Positions 1 through 7,610 of a DNA stretch of 64,000 nt are shown here, piece after piece. The notes under the pieces were generated by a model. It made no database searches. It saw only the letters and a program-made list of their open reading frames with translations, and was not told the DNA's origin. Position 1 is the stretch's first letter. Each line of letters starts with the position of its first letter. Made by a program: the position numbers and the translations under genes. The stretch spans positions 682,001 to 746,000 of the forward strand of contig NZ_CP022336.1 in NCBI RefSeq assembly GCF_002218195.1. The letters are read 5' to 3'. This DNA is from Sphingorhabdus sp. SMR4y (GTDB lineage: Bacteria; Pseudomonadota; Alphaproteobacteria; Sphingomonadales; Sphingomonadaceae).

Positions 1-1246
1 TCGTTGTCGTTGTCGTCGTCACCGGTGTGGACTGAACGACGATCGTCGTGATCATCGGTTGTTGGGCCTGCGGATAATAATAGCCCGGGCTGTAATATCC
101 GTTCCAGCCGCTCGGATAGGTCGCATGGGGTTGCCGAGCATGATGCTGGACGGGCGGATGATCGCGACGATAGTCCTGATGTCGGCTTGCCTGCTGGTCA
201 TAGCCATATTGCTTGAGCAGCTTGCGGCAGCGATCGGTCCCCTGATCGATAGCCGCACCGGCAACAGCGCCGACGCCACCGCCGATCAGCGAGCCGGCCA
301 GCCGGTTGCCGCTCCCTGCAATGCGATTGCCGGCCAGAGCGCCAATCGCGCCGCCAACCAGCGCCCCGCCAATGCCGCTGCTTTTCTTGCAACGTTCCAG
401 ATAGGCCAGTTCTTCCGCCCGCTGGTCGTCATAGCCGCGATCTGCCGGATAATAGGCATGCTGACCGGAACGGGTTTCGTCGTCCGAACTCCAGTGCGGG
501 GCCATGTTGCCGTCGCCGATGAACGTGCCGGAATATTCACCCTGATAGATATGGCCGTCGGCGTCGCGATAAGTGCCTTGCCATTCGCCCTGATAGCTGC
601 CGTCCTCGCGATAAGAGCCCTGCCAGTCGCCCTGATAGGTTGACTGGTCGCCATGCTTGTACGCGCGGGGGGTCGCAACCACCCGGTCATCGCCGGTGAG
701 TACGCCGGGATCATAGGCGGCATAACCGTCACGATAGCCGTCGTGATAGCCCTGATTATAGCGGTCCCAATCGACATTATAGCGCGCGTCCTGAACGACG
801 CCGTAGCGGTCGGTCAGCACAGCATCGTCATAGTAGCGCGACCAGCCATAGCCGTAATTGGGCTGGCTGAGGCCATAATAGCCGAAGTTTCCGATAAAAT
901 AGCTAGGCTGGACATAGGTTCTCGGCAGACGGAACCCGCGATGCGGCTTGCGATAGTTGCGATCATAGCCCATCCGGCCGCGGCGCACATAGCTGCTAGC
1001 ATGGCGGTTGCCCCGCATATGTTTCATATGGCGCATCTTGCCCATATTTCCCATCTGGCGACTGCTGCCCATCCGTTTCATGGATTTGGTCCCGGCTACC
1101 GTCCCGGCCAGCGCTTCTGGCGAAGCGAAGGACAGATCGATGACAGCGGGTGTGGTCATCTCGGAGACCGAGTCGACAGCTGCTTCGGCCGATCCTGGCG
1201 CCACCAGCAAAACACCGGTTAGGCCGCTAAATAAGAGGGTCTTCAT
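1..1246 (-). CDS. Secreted RcnB-like / glycine-zipper protein (3' end beyond the window)
   Basis: The frame is open from the ATG at 1246 to the left edge, so 415 residues are visible and the C-terminus is missing. Residues 1-22 look like a Sec signal peptide ending in GSAEA. Residues 56-77 are rich in Met, Arg, His and Gly, with Met at 56, 59, 65, 68, 71, 74 and 77. Residues about 100-152 resemble the RcnB family (HRGFRLP, then GYGWSRYYDDAVLTDRYGVV), known as periplasmic proteins of metal homeostasis. Residues 204-242 hold three MORN-like units (YQGDW, YQGEW, YQGEY), and residues 291-334 form a glycine-zipper segment between two cysteines. The visible end is a Thr-rich stretch. An envelope location is likely; a metal-related role is inference. 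The start is the first ATG after an AT-rich gap, and TTAACC sits directly in front of it. Confidence 0.8.
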   Translation of the reverse strand, partial: MKTLLFSGLTGVLLVAPGSAEAAVDSVSEMTTPAVIDLSFASPEALAGTVAGTKSMKRMGSSRQMGNMGKMRHMKHMRGNRHASSYVRRGRMGYDRNYRKPHRGFRLPRTYVQPSYFIGNFGYYGLSQPNYGYGWSRYYDDAVLTDRYGVVQDARYNVDWDRYNQGYHDGYRDGYAAYDPGVLTGDDRVVATPRAYKHGDQSTYQGDWQGSYREDGSYQGEWQGTYRDADGHIYQGEYSGTFIGDGNMAPHWSSDDETRSGQHAYYPADRGYDDQRAEELAYLERCKKSSGIGGALVGGAIGALAGNRIAGSGNRLAGSLIGGGVGAVAGAAIDQGTDRCRKLLKQYGYDQQASRHQDYRRDHPPVQHHARQPHATYPSGWNGYYSPGYYYPQAQQPMITTIVVQSTPVTTTTTT

Positions 1247-1252
1247 GGTTAA
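1245..1252 (-). promoter_or_regulatory. Possible CtrA half-site overlapping a start codon
   Basis: On the minus strand the bases read TTAACCAT, the CtrA half-site as known from Caulobacter, and the last two bases are the AT of the ATG of the RcnB-like gene. More TTAA tetramers lie at 1302-1309 in the same AT-rich gap, but no TTAA-N7-TTAA full site is seen. An 8-base match can arise by chance. Confidence 0.2.
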
Positions 1253-1407
1253 CAACTCCCTAGTTTCAGACATGCATGAGGCGTGTCCGAGCGAAATTTG
1301 GTTAATTAATATTTACCACTTTTCGGGGGCTTTGACCATTAGCGGGTTGTAAAATAGGGTAGATTTACGGGTTTGTCTCGAAATGGGGCATGTTGGTTAC
1401 CCGGAAT

Positions 1408-1893
1408 TTAACCAAGATTATTGGCAATTGCCCCGATCAGCCCGACCATTCCGTCCTCGTCCTCTTGCGTGAAACGATCGGGCCGGGGACTGTCGAGATC
1501 GAGCACGGCGATTACGGCGCCGTCCTTGACAACCGGAACAACCAGTTCGCTTCGGCTTTCTGCATCACAGGCGATGTGACCGGGAAAGGCATGGACATCG
1601 GCGACCCGCTGGACCTGGCCGGTCGCCACAGCCGTACCGCACACGCCGGAGCCGATGGCGATCCTGTTGCAGGCGGTCTTGCCCTGAAACGGTCCGAGTA
1701 CCAGTTCACTACCCTGGACGCGGTAGAATCCGGCCCAGTTCAGGTCAGGTATATATTGCCAGATCAAGGCGGAGATATTGGCCATATTGGCGATGGCATC
1801 CGGCTCGCCATCGACCAGCGCACTGGCGAAGGATGTCAGTTCGGTATAGATTTCCGTTGCGGGTTGATCCGGGTTGATGGAAATATCCAGCAT
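1408..1893 (-). CDS. Free methionine-(R)-sulfoxide reductase (GAF domain)
   Basis: This 161-residue protein is a single GAF domain of the fRMsr family, which reduces free methionine-R-sulfoxide in the cytoplasm. The three conserved cysteines are present at residues 75 (KTACNRI), 85 (GSGVCGTA) and 109 (GHIACD), with the same 10 and 24 residue spacing as in the E. coli enzyme (Cys84, 94, 118). The motif FPGHIACD and the segment SELVVPV match the family, and the length is normal. It stands alone between the RcnB-like gene and arfB, both on the same strand, with gaps over 100 bases. An antioxidant repair role is secure from the family. Confidence 0.93.
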   Translation of the reverse strand: MLDISINPDQPATEIYTELTSFASALVDGEPDAIANMANISALIWQYIPDLNWAGFYRVQGSELVLGPFQGKTACNRIAIGSGVCGTAVATGQVQRVADVHAFPGHIACDAESRSELVVPVVKDGAVIAVLDLDSPRPDRFTQEDEDGMVGLIGAIANNLG

Positions 1894-2017
1894 ATCTGGT
1901 TTGCCTTTCGGGGCTGAGCCTTGGTTCGCGATCCCTTAACCCTTTCCTGTATCGCATACCAGCCTGTCGACAGATGGCCGAGTGTTTTGCCGGAGCGACG
2001 CTGTCCGATCCGGCGGC

Positions 2018-2416
2018 TCAGTCGAGCGACGGCTTGCCGCGTGTCTTCTTTACCGAAGATTTCTTCTTCTTGGATTCCACTCGCCGTGCCTTGGCCGCGC
2101 GGCTCGGGCGGGTCTTGATCCGCCGCGCATCGCGCTGATGGGCCTGTTCGATCATTTCCGCCACGCGCCGTCGTGCTTCTGCCCGATTGGCTTCACGGGT
2201 GCGATATTCGCGCACGGTCAGCACCAGCTCACCGCTGCTCGTCATCTTGCGACCGGCGAGGGTCTTCAGTTTTCGGAAAGCATAGGGAGCGAGCCCGAGC
2301 GCGTAGATATTGACCCGCATCTGGACTGCGGTCGCCACCTTGTTGACATTCTGTCCGCCGGGACCGCTGGCGGCCAGAAAGGTTTCGGTGATCGCGTTTT
2401 CGGGAATATCAACCAT
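2018..2416 (-). CDS. arfB: Alternative ribosome-rescue factor ArfB (peptidyl-tRNA hydrolase)
   Basis: The 132-residue protein carries the GGQ motif of class I release factors (residues 20-22 in SGPGGQNVNK), followed by a short catalytic domain without a codon-recognition domain. The C-terminal tail, from about residue 100, is strongly basic (KKKKSSVKKTRGK), as expected for ArfB (YaeJ), where it enters the empty mRNA channel of stalled ribosomes. The product hydrolyses peptidyl-tRNA on non-stop complexes. It is divergent from ctrA across a 365-base gap and seems to be monocistronic. Confidence 0.93.
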   Translation of the reverse strand: MVDIPENAITETFLAASGPGGQNVNKVATAVQMRVNIYALGLAPYAFRKLKTLAGRKMTSSGELVLTVREYRTREANRAEARRRVAEMIEQAHQRDARRIKTRPSRAAKARRVESKKKKSSVKKTRGKPSLD

Positions 2417-2598
2417 GTCGGATTACTAGCGCCATAAATCGCCGGGCGACAGACCCTGATCCGCACGGCTGTCCCGAACCTTCAGAACAGCATCATTTTT
2501 AAGCATATTTGTGACAAGTTCGGAACGGATTTGGCAAAAATCTTGATAAATTTGCCTGCAAAATGGCAAAAAGTTAATTTTTTTTTGGACTTGGTCGA

Positions 2599-2665
2599 GA
2601 GTCCTGAAACGACTCATTTCTGCGGGTTACAGAGTCATTTGACATCGTGCGACTCGTGCTGAATC
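2599..2665. promoter_or_regulatory. Cluster of five GANTC (CcrM-type) methylation sites upstream of ctrA
   Basis: GANTC occurs five times in 67 bases: GAGTC 2599-2603, GACTC 2611-2615, GAGTC 2632-2636, GACTC 2651-2655 and GAATC 2661-2665. GANTC is methylated by CcrM in alphaproteobacteria, and a GANTC in the Caulobacter ctrA P1 promoter ties transcription to passage of the replication fork. The cluster lies 117-183 bases ahead of the ctrA start codon. Together with the next feature it fills the 365-base arfB-ctrA gap, which holds no convincing ORF. That the sites are methylated here is inference. Confidence 0.6.
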
Positions 2666-2681
2666 CTGCCTTAGGGAAAAA

Positions 2682-2714
2682 TTAACCTTTTACGTTCATT
2701 CATCTTATGGTTAA
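2682..2714. promoter_or_regulatory. Putative CtrA half-sites (autoregulation of ctrA)
   Basis: TTAACCTT at 2682-2689 matches seven of eight bases of the CtrA half-site TTAACCAT, and ATGGTTAA at 2707-2714 is its exact reverse complement. The pair is inverted and lies 68-100 bases before the ctrA start codon. CtrA controls its own promoters in Caulobacter, so autoregulation is the natural reading, but binding is untested here. Confidence 0.45.
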
Positions 2715-2781
2715 TAAATGATCCATCGGGTCGGCATGATGATCGATCCGGAGTGAGTAATTAAGAAAAAGGGGCTGCCTG

Positions 2782-3489
2782 ATGCGCGTGCTGCTGATTG
2801 AAGATGAACCAACGACCGCAAAAGCGATTGAGCTGATGCTGACAACCGAGGGTTTCAACGTATATACAACGGATCTGGGCGAAGAAGGTCTCGATCTCGG
2901 CAAGCTCTATGATTATGACATCATATTGCTCGACCTGAACCTGCCCGACATGCATGGTTATGATGTGCTCAAGAAGCTGCGTGTCGCGAAAGTGCAGACG
3001 CCGGTTCTCATTCTGTCCGGCATCAGCGAAATGGACAGCAAGGTCCGCAGCTTCGGCTTCGGCGCCGATGACTATGTGACCAAGCCATTCCATCGTGATG
3101 AACTGGTCGCCCGTATCCATGCGGTTGTCCGCCGCTCGAAAGGCCATTCGCAGAGCGTAATCCGCACCGGCAAGCTGGCGGTCAATCTCGATGCCAAGAC
3201 GGTCGAAGTCGACGGTAATCGCGTGCATCTGACCGGCAAGGAATATGCCATGCTCGAGCTGCTCTCGCTTCGAAAAGGGACGACGCTGACCAAGGAAATG
3301 TTCCTCAACCATCTCTATGGCGGGATGGACGAACCGGAACTGAAGATTATCGACGTGTTCATTTGCAAGCTGCGCAAAAAGCTGTCGCTCGCTTGCGGCG
3401 GTGAAAATTACATCGAAACCGTATGGGGCAGGGGCTATGTCCTGCGGGACATGGACGAGGAACATGGGCCTACCGCGCAGGTTGCCTGA
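2782..3489 (+). CDS. ctrA: Cell-cycle response regulator CtrA
   Basis: The protein has 235 residues: an N-terminal receiver domain (phosphoacceptor Asp51 in ILLDLNLPD, conserved Lys in VTKPF) and an OmpR-type winged-helix DNA-binding domain from about residue 125. [20 protein letters not shown] and the [12 protein letters not shown] segment are characteristic of CtrA rather than other OmpR-family regulators. CtrA is the master cell-cycle or motility regulator of alphaproteobacteria, phosphorylated through CckA-ChpT. The C-terminus ends in QVA, differing from the Ala-Ala end recognised by ClpXP in Caulobacter. The gene is monocistronic, with its own long upstream region (GANTC cluster, CtrA half-sites) and a terminator. 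Confidence 0.97.
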   Translation: MRVLLIEDEPTTAKAIELMLTTEGFNVYTTDLGEEGLDLGKLYDYDIILLDLNLPDMHGYDVLKKLRVAKVQTPVLILSGISEMDSKVRSFGFGADDYVTKPFHRDELVARIHAVVRRSKGHSQSVIRTGKLAVNLDAKTVEVDGNRVHLTGKEYAMLELLSLRKGTTLTKEMFLNHLYGGMDEPELKIIDVFICKLRKKLSLACGGENYIETVWGRGYVLRDMDEEHGPTAQVA

Positions 3490-3533
3490 CGCAAAGGGGT
3501 CACGATTTCCAGAACGTCTGCAAGACAGACCAC

Positions 3534-3564
3534 AAACGGCGGGCCTTATGGTTCCGCCGTTTTT
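3534..3564 (+). terminator. Rho-independent terminator of ctrA
   Basis: A perfect 9-base stem (AAACGGCGG with CCGCCGTTT) closes an 11-base loop, and the run of T follows directly. It lies 45 bases after the ctrA stop and abuts the stop of the convergent phosphatase gene, so it may also serve that gene. Confidence 0.85.
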
Positions 3565-4332
3565 CTATGAGCCCGTGTCGAGATACCAGCGCTCCGAGCC
3601 CTGCAGGGCCAGGGCCGTCAGCTTGCCGGAATAATAGGCGCCGGTATCGATGCCGATGCGGTTGCCGGCCTCGACCACCTCGTCGGATATGGTGTGGCCG
3701 TAGACAATGACCTTCTCATGGTCTTCCTGCGCCGACAGGAAATCCTCGCGGATCCAGCGCAGGTCTTTCTGGCGCTGCTCCGAAATCGGCAGGCCGGGGC
3801 GGATTCCGGCGTGGACGAAAGCATAGTCGCCGATGATGACTTGATCCTCGAAACCCGCGATAAAGTCGATATGATGGCGGGGGAAAAGCTCGGGGATGCG
3901 CGCTGCCAGTTGCGCCATGTCCAGTTCGATATATTCTTTCATGCTGATGTCATAGCTGAGGATAGTCTCGCGCCCGCCGATCCGGTTGAAGAAGCGGACC
4001 GCCTTTTCTTCGCCGGTAACGGCAGACAGATAGACTTCCTCGTGATTGCCCATCAGAAAGCGGACATTGCCCAATTCTTCCTTGATCCGCATTGCCGTGT
4101 CGAGCACGCCGGCGCTGTCCGGTCCGCGATCGACCAGATCGCCGAGAAAGATGATCTCGCTTTCGGCATTGTCCCGCTCGCTGTCATCCTTGATGATCTG
4201 GTCCAAAAGCTGCAGCAACAAGTCGTTGCGGCCATGAACGTCGCCAATGGCATAGACCCGCCGTCCATCCGGAATGGTCGCGTGGTCGATCGGCCTGGAG
4301 GCCTTTTTTCTGCGAAGAAGACGGTTCAGCAT
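3565..4332 (-). CDS. PPP-family metallophosphoesterase (serine/threonine phosphatase-like)
   Basis: This 255-residue protein has the calcineurin-like signature in order: GDVHG (30-34), GDLVDRG (64-70), GNHE (95-98), then FVHAG and YGHT near the C-terminus. These residues bind the two metal ions of the active site. Bacterial relatives of this size include protein phosphatases and ApaH-like diadenosine tetraphosphatases, so the substrate is not settled by sequence. The N-terminal 20 residues are basic, and no membrane segment is visible. The gene converges on ctrA and is separated from it by the ctrA terminator. Confidence 0.88.
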   Translation of the reverse strand: MLNRLLRRKKASRPIDHATIPDGRRVYAIGDVHGRNDLLLQLLDQIIKDDSERDNAESEIIFLGDLVDRGPDSAGVLDTAMRIKEELGNVRFLMGNHEEVYLSAVTGEEKAVRFFNRIGGRETILSYDISMKEYIELDMAQLAARIPELFPRHHIDFIAGFEDQVIIGDYAFVHAGIRPGLPISEQRQKDLRWIREDFLSAQEDHEKVIVYGHTISDEVVEAGNRIGIDTGAYYSGKLTALALQGSERWYLDTGS

Positions 4333-4439
4333 GATGCTAATAAATTTGTCCTGAGAAACCGGGTTTCAAGGGCGAGATAATAAAATTCCGTAACCGGCAA
4401 CACGCCGACATGGATGCCCGAAGCCGATGGTGTCGCCGG

Positions 4440-5621
4440 TCAGCTTTCGACGACGAAACTGAGACCGGCGTTTGCTTCGAGACGCTTGACCAGCGGCTTG
4501 CCCATCAAGGCGCCCGGGGTCCAGACGCCGCCGCCCTTGGTGATCTTGTCCTGAGCGAGGCAGAGCGCGGATTCCGCGATCATCTTGGATGTCGAGCCAT
4601 AGCCCGGGTCCTTGTCGCCCTTGACGCACAAGGATGCGGTTTCTCCGTCTGCCGTCTCGCCCAGGAACAGCAGATCATAATAGCCGTTCTCGCGCTGTTC
4701 CTTGGTCGGGCCTTCCCCTGGCTTCGGTCCGTCTTCCGCGTCGAGAGGATTGACCTTTGCGAGCATTTCCGCGGCTTTTTGGCCCATTTCTCCGGGGCTG
4801 GTGACGACCATTTCGTCATATTTGAAATCTTCGCCAAAGGGGAAGTCGAGCAGAAAGTTGGTCCGATGGACATTCTTCGTGTTGATCGCCGCCATGACAA
4901 ATGGGGCAACCCAGCTGTCGATGCTCTTGTCATATTTCGGCAGCGTCATATTCGGTTGATCGGCGCCCTTGAAGCCGGGCGTCAGGCCGAAACTGCTCGC
5001 CAGAATCTTGACGAGACCGGGGTTTTTCGCGAGCGCCTTCATCGTTTCCTTCAGGCTGGCGGCGGTGCCGCCGGAAAAAGTGCCTTCCATCGCGCGCACA
5101 CGGCCTTTGACGCGGGTCGCCGGCTTGCCGAAACGCTTGTTCATTTCTTTCTGCAGCATCAGCACGCCGAGATCGAACGGGATCGAGTCAAAACCGCAGG
5201 AAAAACAGATTTGCGCGCCGGATTTCTCCGCCGCTTCCTGATGCTGGTCGATCATCGTGCGCATCCAGCCCGGTTCGCCACACAGGTCGACATAATGGGT
5301 GCCGTTTCTGACACAGGCGGCGACCAGTTCGTCGCCGTAGAGCTGGTAGGGGCCGACAGTGGTCAGCACCACCTTGGTGCGGCTCGCCATCATGTCGATC
5401 GAATCGGCATCATCGGAGTCGGCAACGACCAGCGGAGTGTCTTTGGGTGCGCCGATAAGGTCACGCACTTCTTCCAGCTTTTCCAGACTGCGGCCGGCCA
5501 TCGCCCATTTCGGAGCGTCTTTGCCGGTGCCATATTGCTGCGCCATATATTCGGCGACAAGACGGCCGGTGTAGCCGGTGGAACCATAGATGATGACATC
5601 AAATTCTTTTGCTACCGACAT
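4440..5621 (-). CDS. Saccharopine dehydrogenase-like oxidoreductase (trans-acting enoyl reductase family)
   Basis: The 393-residue protein begins with a Rossmann fold (VIIYGSTGYTGRLVAEYM) and carries segments typical of the SCCPDH/trans-acting enoyl reductase group (GPYQLYGDELVAAC, GTHYVDLCGEPGWM, CGFDSIPFDLG). Members use NAD(P)H. Mycobacterial relatives reduce polyketide intermediates, but most bacterial members are uncharacterised, so the substrate is unknown. It lies upstream of no obvious operon partner; dcd precedes it on the same strand with a 54-base gap. Confidence 0.85.
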   Translation of the reverse strand: MSVAKEFDVIIYGSTGYTGRLVAEYMAQQYGTGKDAPKWAMAGRSLEKLEEVRDLIGAPKDTPLVVADSDDADSIDMMASRTKVVLTTVGPYQLYGDELVAACVRNGTHYVDLCGEPGWMRTMIDQHQEAAEKSGAQICFSCGFDSIPFDLGVLMLQKEMNKRFGKPATRVKGRVRAMEGTFSGGTAASLKETMKALAKNPGLVKILASSFGLTPGFKGADQPNMTLPKYDKSIDSWVAPFVMAAINTKNVHRTNFLLDFPFGEDFKYDEMVVTSPGEMGQKAAEMLAKVNPLDAEDGPKPGEGPTKEQRENGYYDLLFLGETADGETASLCVKGDKDPGYGSTSKMIAESALCLAQDKITKGGGVWTPGALMGKPLVKRLEANAGLSFVVES

Positions 5622-5675
5622 GACTGTCTCTCCTGCAGATTGATTAATTGTCGAATTAATTGCCCCCGCTATGGC

Positions 5676-6230
5676 CTAGAGCTTCGCCAGAGTCACACCC
5701 TTTTGCCCCATATATTTTCCCGACCGGTCGGCATAGCTGGTCTCGCAAGGCTCGTTGCCCTTGAGGAACAGGAACTGGCAGGCGCCCTCGTTCGCATAGA
5801 TTTTGGCGGGCAGGGGGCTGGTGTTGGAAAATTCCAGGGTTACATGGCCCTCCCATTCCGGTTCGAGCGGCGTCACATTCACGATGATCCCGCAGCGTGC
5901 ATAGGTCGATTTGCCGAGACAGATGACCAGCACATCGCGCGGAATGCGGAAATATTCGACCGTCCGGGCGAGGGCAAAGCTGTTTGGCGGAATGATGCAA
6001 CAGTCGGTCTTGCGGTCGACGAAGCTGTTCTCGGTAAAATCTTTCGGATCAACGACGGCGTTGTTCACATTGGTGAAAATCTTGAACTCGTCCGATACCC
6101 TTGCATCATAACCATAGGATGACAGGCCGTAGCTGATGCAACCTTCGCGTTTCTGGGCCTCGACAAATGGCTCGATCATGCCGGAATGTTTGGCTTCGTT
6201 TCGGATCCAGCGGTCGGATAAAATGCTCAT
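5676..6230 (-). CDS. dcd: dCTP deaminase
   Basis: At 184 residues the protein has normal length for Dcd, which deaminates dCTP to dUTP and so feeds dTTP synthesis. Diagnostic segments are [12 protein letters not shown], the [14 protein letters not shown] strand, and the catalytic region [20 protein letters not shown] with its conserved Arg and Glu. It is a trimeric cytoplasmic enzyme of the dUTPase fold. The gene follows the GH25-like gene by 19 bases on the same strand, so the two may be cotranscribed. Confidence 0.97.
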   Translation of the reverse strand: MSILSDRWIRNEAKHSGMIEPFVEAQKREGCISYGLSSYGYDARVSDEFKIFTNVNNAVVDPKDFTENSFVDRKTDCCIIPPNSFALARTVEYFRIPRDVLVICLGKSTYARCGIIVNVTPLEPEWEGHVTLEFSNTSPLPAKIYANEGACQFLFLKGNEPCETSYADRSGKYMGQKGVTLAKL

Positions 6231-6249
6231 ATCGGATTCCTGTTGATGA

Positions 6250-6978
6250 TCATGGACGCACTACGTTCCAGTTAATCGGGCCGTCAACCCCGCTGATCCG
6301 GCGCATGTCTGAGGCGCGCCACATCACCCAGGGTTTGGTAGCGTAATCGGGCGGGAAAAAATTTGCTTCGAGCCAGAATGTCCGGTCGATCCCGCTGCTG
6401 ATATTGTACATTTCCTCGAACTCGCGTGACACCGCGATGATGGCCGGTTTCTCGCTATGGGACTCGATCTGGTTGAGAAATGTGTTGAGCTCGCTGAGCA
6501 CCAGGGCCCGGCCGGGACGGTCACCGCAACCATTGTCGAAAGCCAGACGAATCGCGGGTGGCAACATATTGTCGCCGCGCGGTACCGTGGTCACAAAGCT
6601 GGTCGCCTGATCGGTTGCAAGGCGACAGAGCGAATAATTGTGGAGCGCGCCGTAACGGATACCGGCTTCCCGCGCGCCTTCGACATTGGCGGAAAAGTTC
6701 GCATCCCGTCTATCCGCGCCGTCGGTCGCCTGGATATAGGCAAAATCGACCCCGGTCGCACCGGCGACATGCCAGATGATCGTGCCATGGCTTTCGTCGA
6801 CCGAGATGCCCTGCACCGGATATTGGTCACGGGGCGGCGCCCAGCCGACCGCAATATTGCGAAGGATGAAGGCAATGACCAGCAACGCCGCGCAGATCGC
6901 GGCAAGGCTGATCAAATTTTTTCTCATGTCTCTACTGGCCACTCTGGTTCCCTGATACGCAGCGGAAGAATCCGTCAA
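6250..6978 (-). CDS. GH25-like (lysozyme-fold) membrane-anchored protein, active site not conserved
   Basis: The 242-residue product has one hydrophobic anchor (residues about 21-40) and a GH25-like domain: [31 protein letters not shown], then [15 protein letters not shown]25 enzymes cleave peptidoglycan as muramidases. The family's DxE acid motif is not visible where expected ([11 protein letters not shown]), and the N-terminal Asp is shifted, so activity is doubtful. The longest frame starts with TTG at 6978, overlapping the stop of the UPF0262 gene by four bases. An ATG at 6927 just before the hydrophobic segment is an equally reasonable start (225 residues). Neither has a strong ribosome binding site. 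Confidence 0.75.
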   Translation of the reverse strand: MTDSSAAYQGTRVASRDMRKNLISLAAICAALLVIAFILRNIAVGWAPPRDQYPVQGISVDESHGTIIWHVAGATGVDFAYIQATDGADRRDANFSANVEGAREAGIRYGALHNYSLCRLATDQATSFVTTVPRGDNMLPPAIRLAFDNGCGDRPGRALVLSELNTFLNQIESHSEKPAIIAVSREFEEMYNISSGIDRTFWLEANFFPPDYATKPWVMWRASDMRRISGVDGPINWNVVRP

Positions 6979-7457
6979 TTCTTGATATGCAAAACGCAGA
7001 TCAATGTGAACAGCCGCCGGGCGGTCTTGAAATCGACGTCGATCTTGCCTTCGAGACGTTCAACCAGCAATTCCGCGCCCTGATCATGAACCCCGCGCCG
7101 GGCCATGTCGATGGTTTCGATTTCGGCAGCGCTGGCCTTGCGGATTGCCTGGTAATAGCTGTCGCAAATGGCGAAATAGTCGCGGATCGGGCGCCGGAAC
7201 CGACCAAGCGCCAGAATCAAAGTCTCCAGCGGTTCGCCATTTTCGCGACCGATGGATATCACCAGCCGCCCTTCCTGGACGCTCAGTTGCAATTGATAGG
7301 GTCCCGCATAGCCGTCATCATGCTGTTTCAGCGGCTTGAAATAATTGTCCTCGATCAGATCGAAGATCGCAATGCGTCGTTCCTGCTCGATATCAGCATT
7401 GCGCCACAGGATTGTGGCTTCGTCGAGTTCGACTGAGATGATGCGCGGATCGGACAT
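6975..7457 (-). CDS. UPF0262 family protein
   Basis: The protein of 160 residues, starting at the ATG at 7457, matches the alphaproteobacterial UPF0262 family (MSDPRIISVELDEATI, then the FRRPIRDYFAICDSYYQAIR block). The frame stays open far upstream against dnaB, but that extension is a shadow. The function of the family is unknown; it is cytoplasmic with no membrane segment. It is divergent from dnaB across 153 bases and overlaps the GH25-like gene by four bases, which suggests translational coupling. Confidence 0.9.
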   Translation of the reverse strand: MSDPRIISVELDEATILWRNADIEQERRIAIFDLIEDNYFKPLKQHDDGYAGPYQLQLSVQEGRLVISIGRENGEPLETLILALGRFRRPIRDYFAICDSYYQAIRKASAAEIETIDMARRGVHDQGAELLVERLEGKIDVDFKTARRLFTLICVLHIKN

Positions 7458-7610
7458 GGTGCCCTGTTGCCGCAGCGCAGGTCCAAGGACAAGGGTTTTT
7501 GCCGCGCAGCACGACAAGCCGGATATTTCCACAGAATAGTCCCCGGCACTGTGCCGATATTTTTCTCTCCTGCCCCTTGCCGAGAATCGATTCAGGGTGG
7601 ATGAGGAGCC

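Noticed and set aside
2426-2617. 63-codon minus-strand ORF in the arfB-ctrA gap
   Set aside because: No ribosome binding site or family; it overlaps the GANTC cluster and is better explained as regulatory DNA.
4410-6122. Long plus-strand frame (570 codons) antisense to the reductase and dcd genes
   Set aside because: It lacks family similarity and a ribosome binding site, and both genes beneath it are clear. High GC and codon bias keep the antisense frame open.
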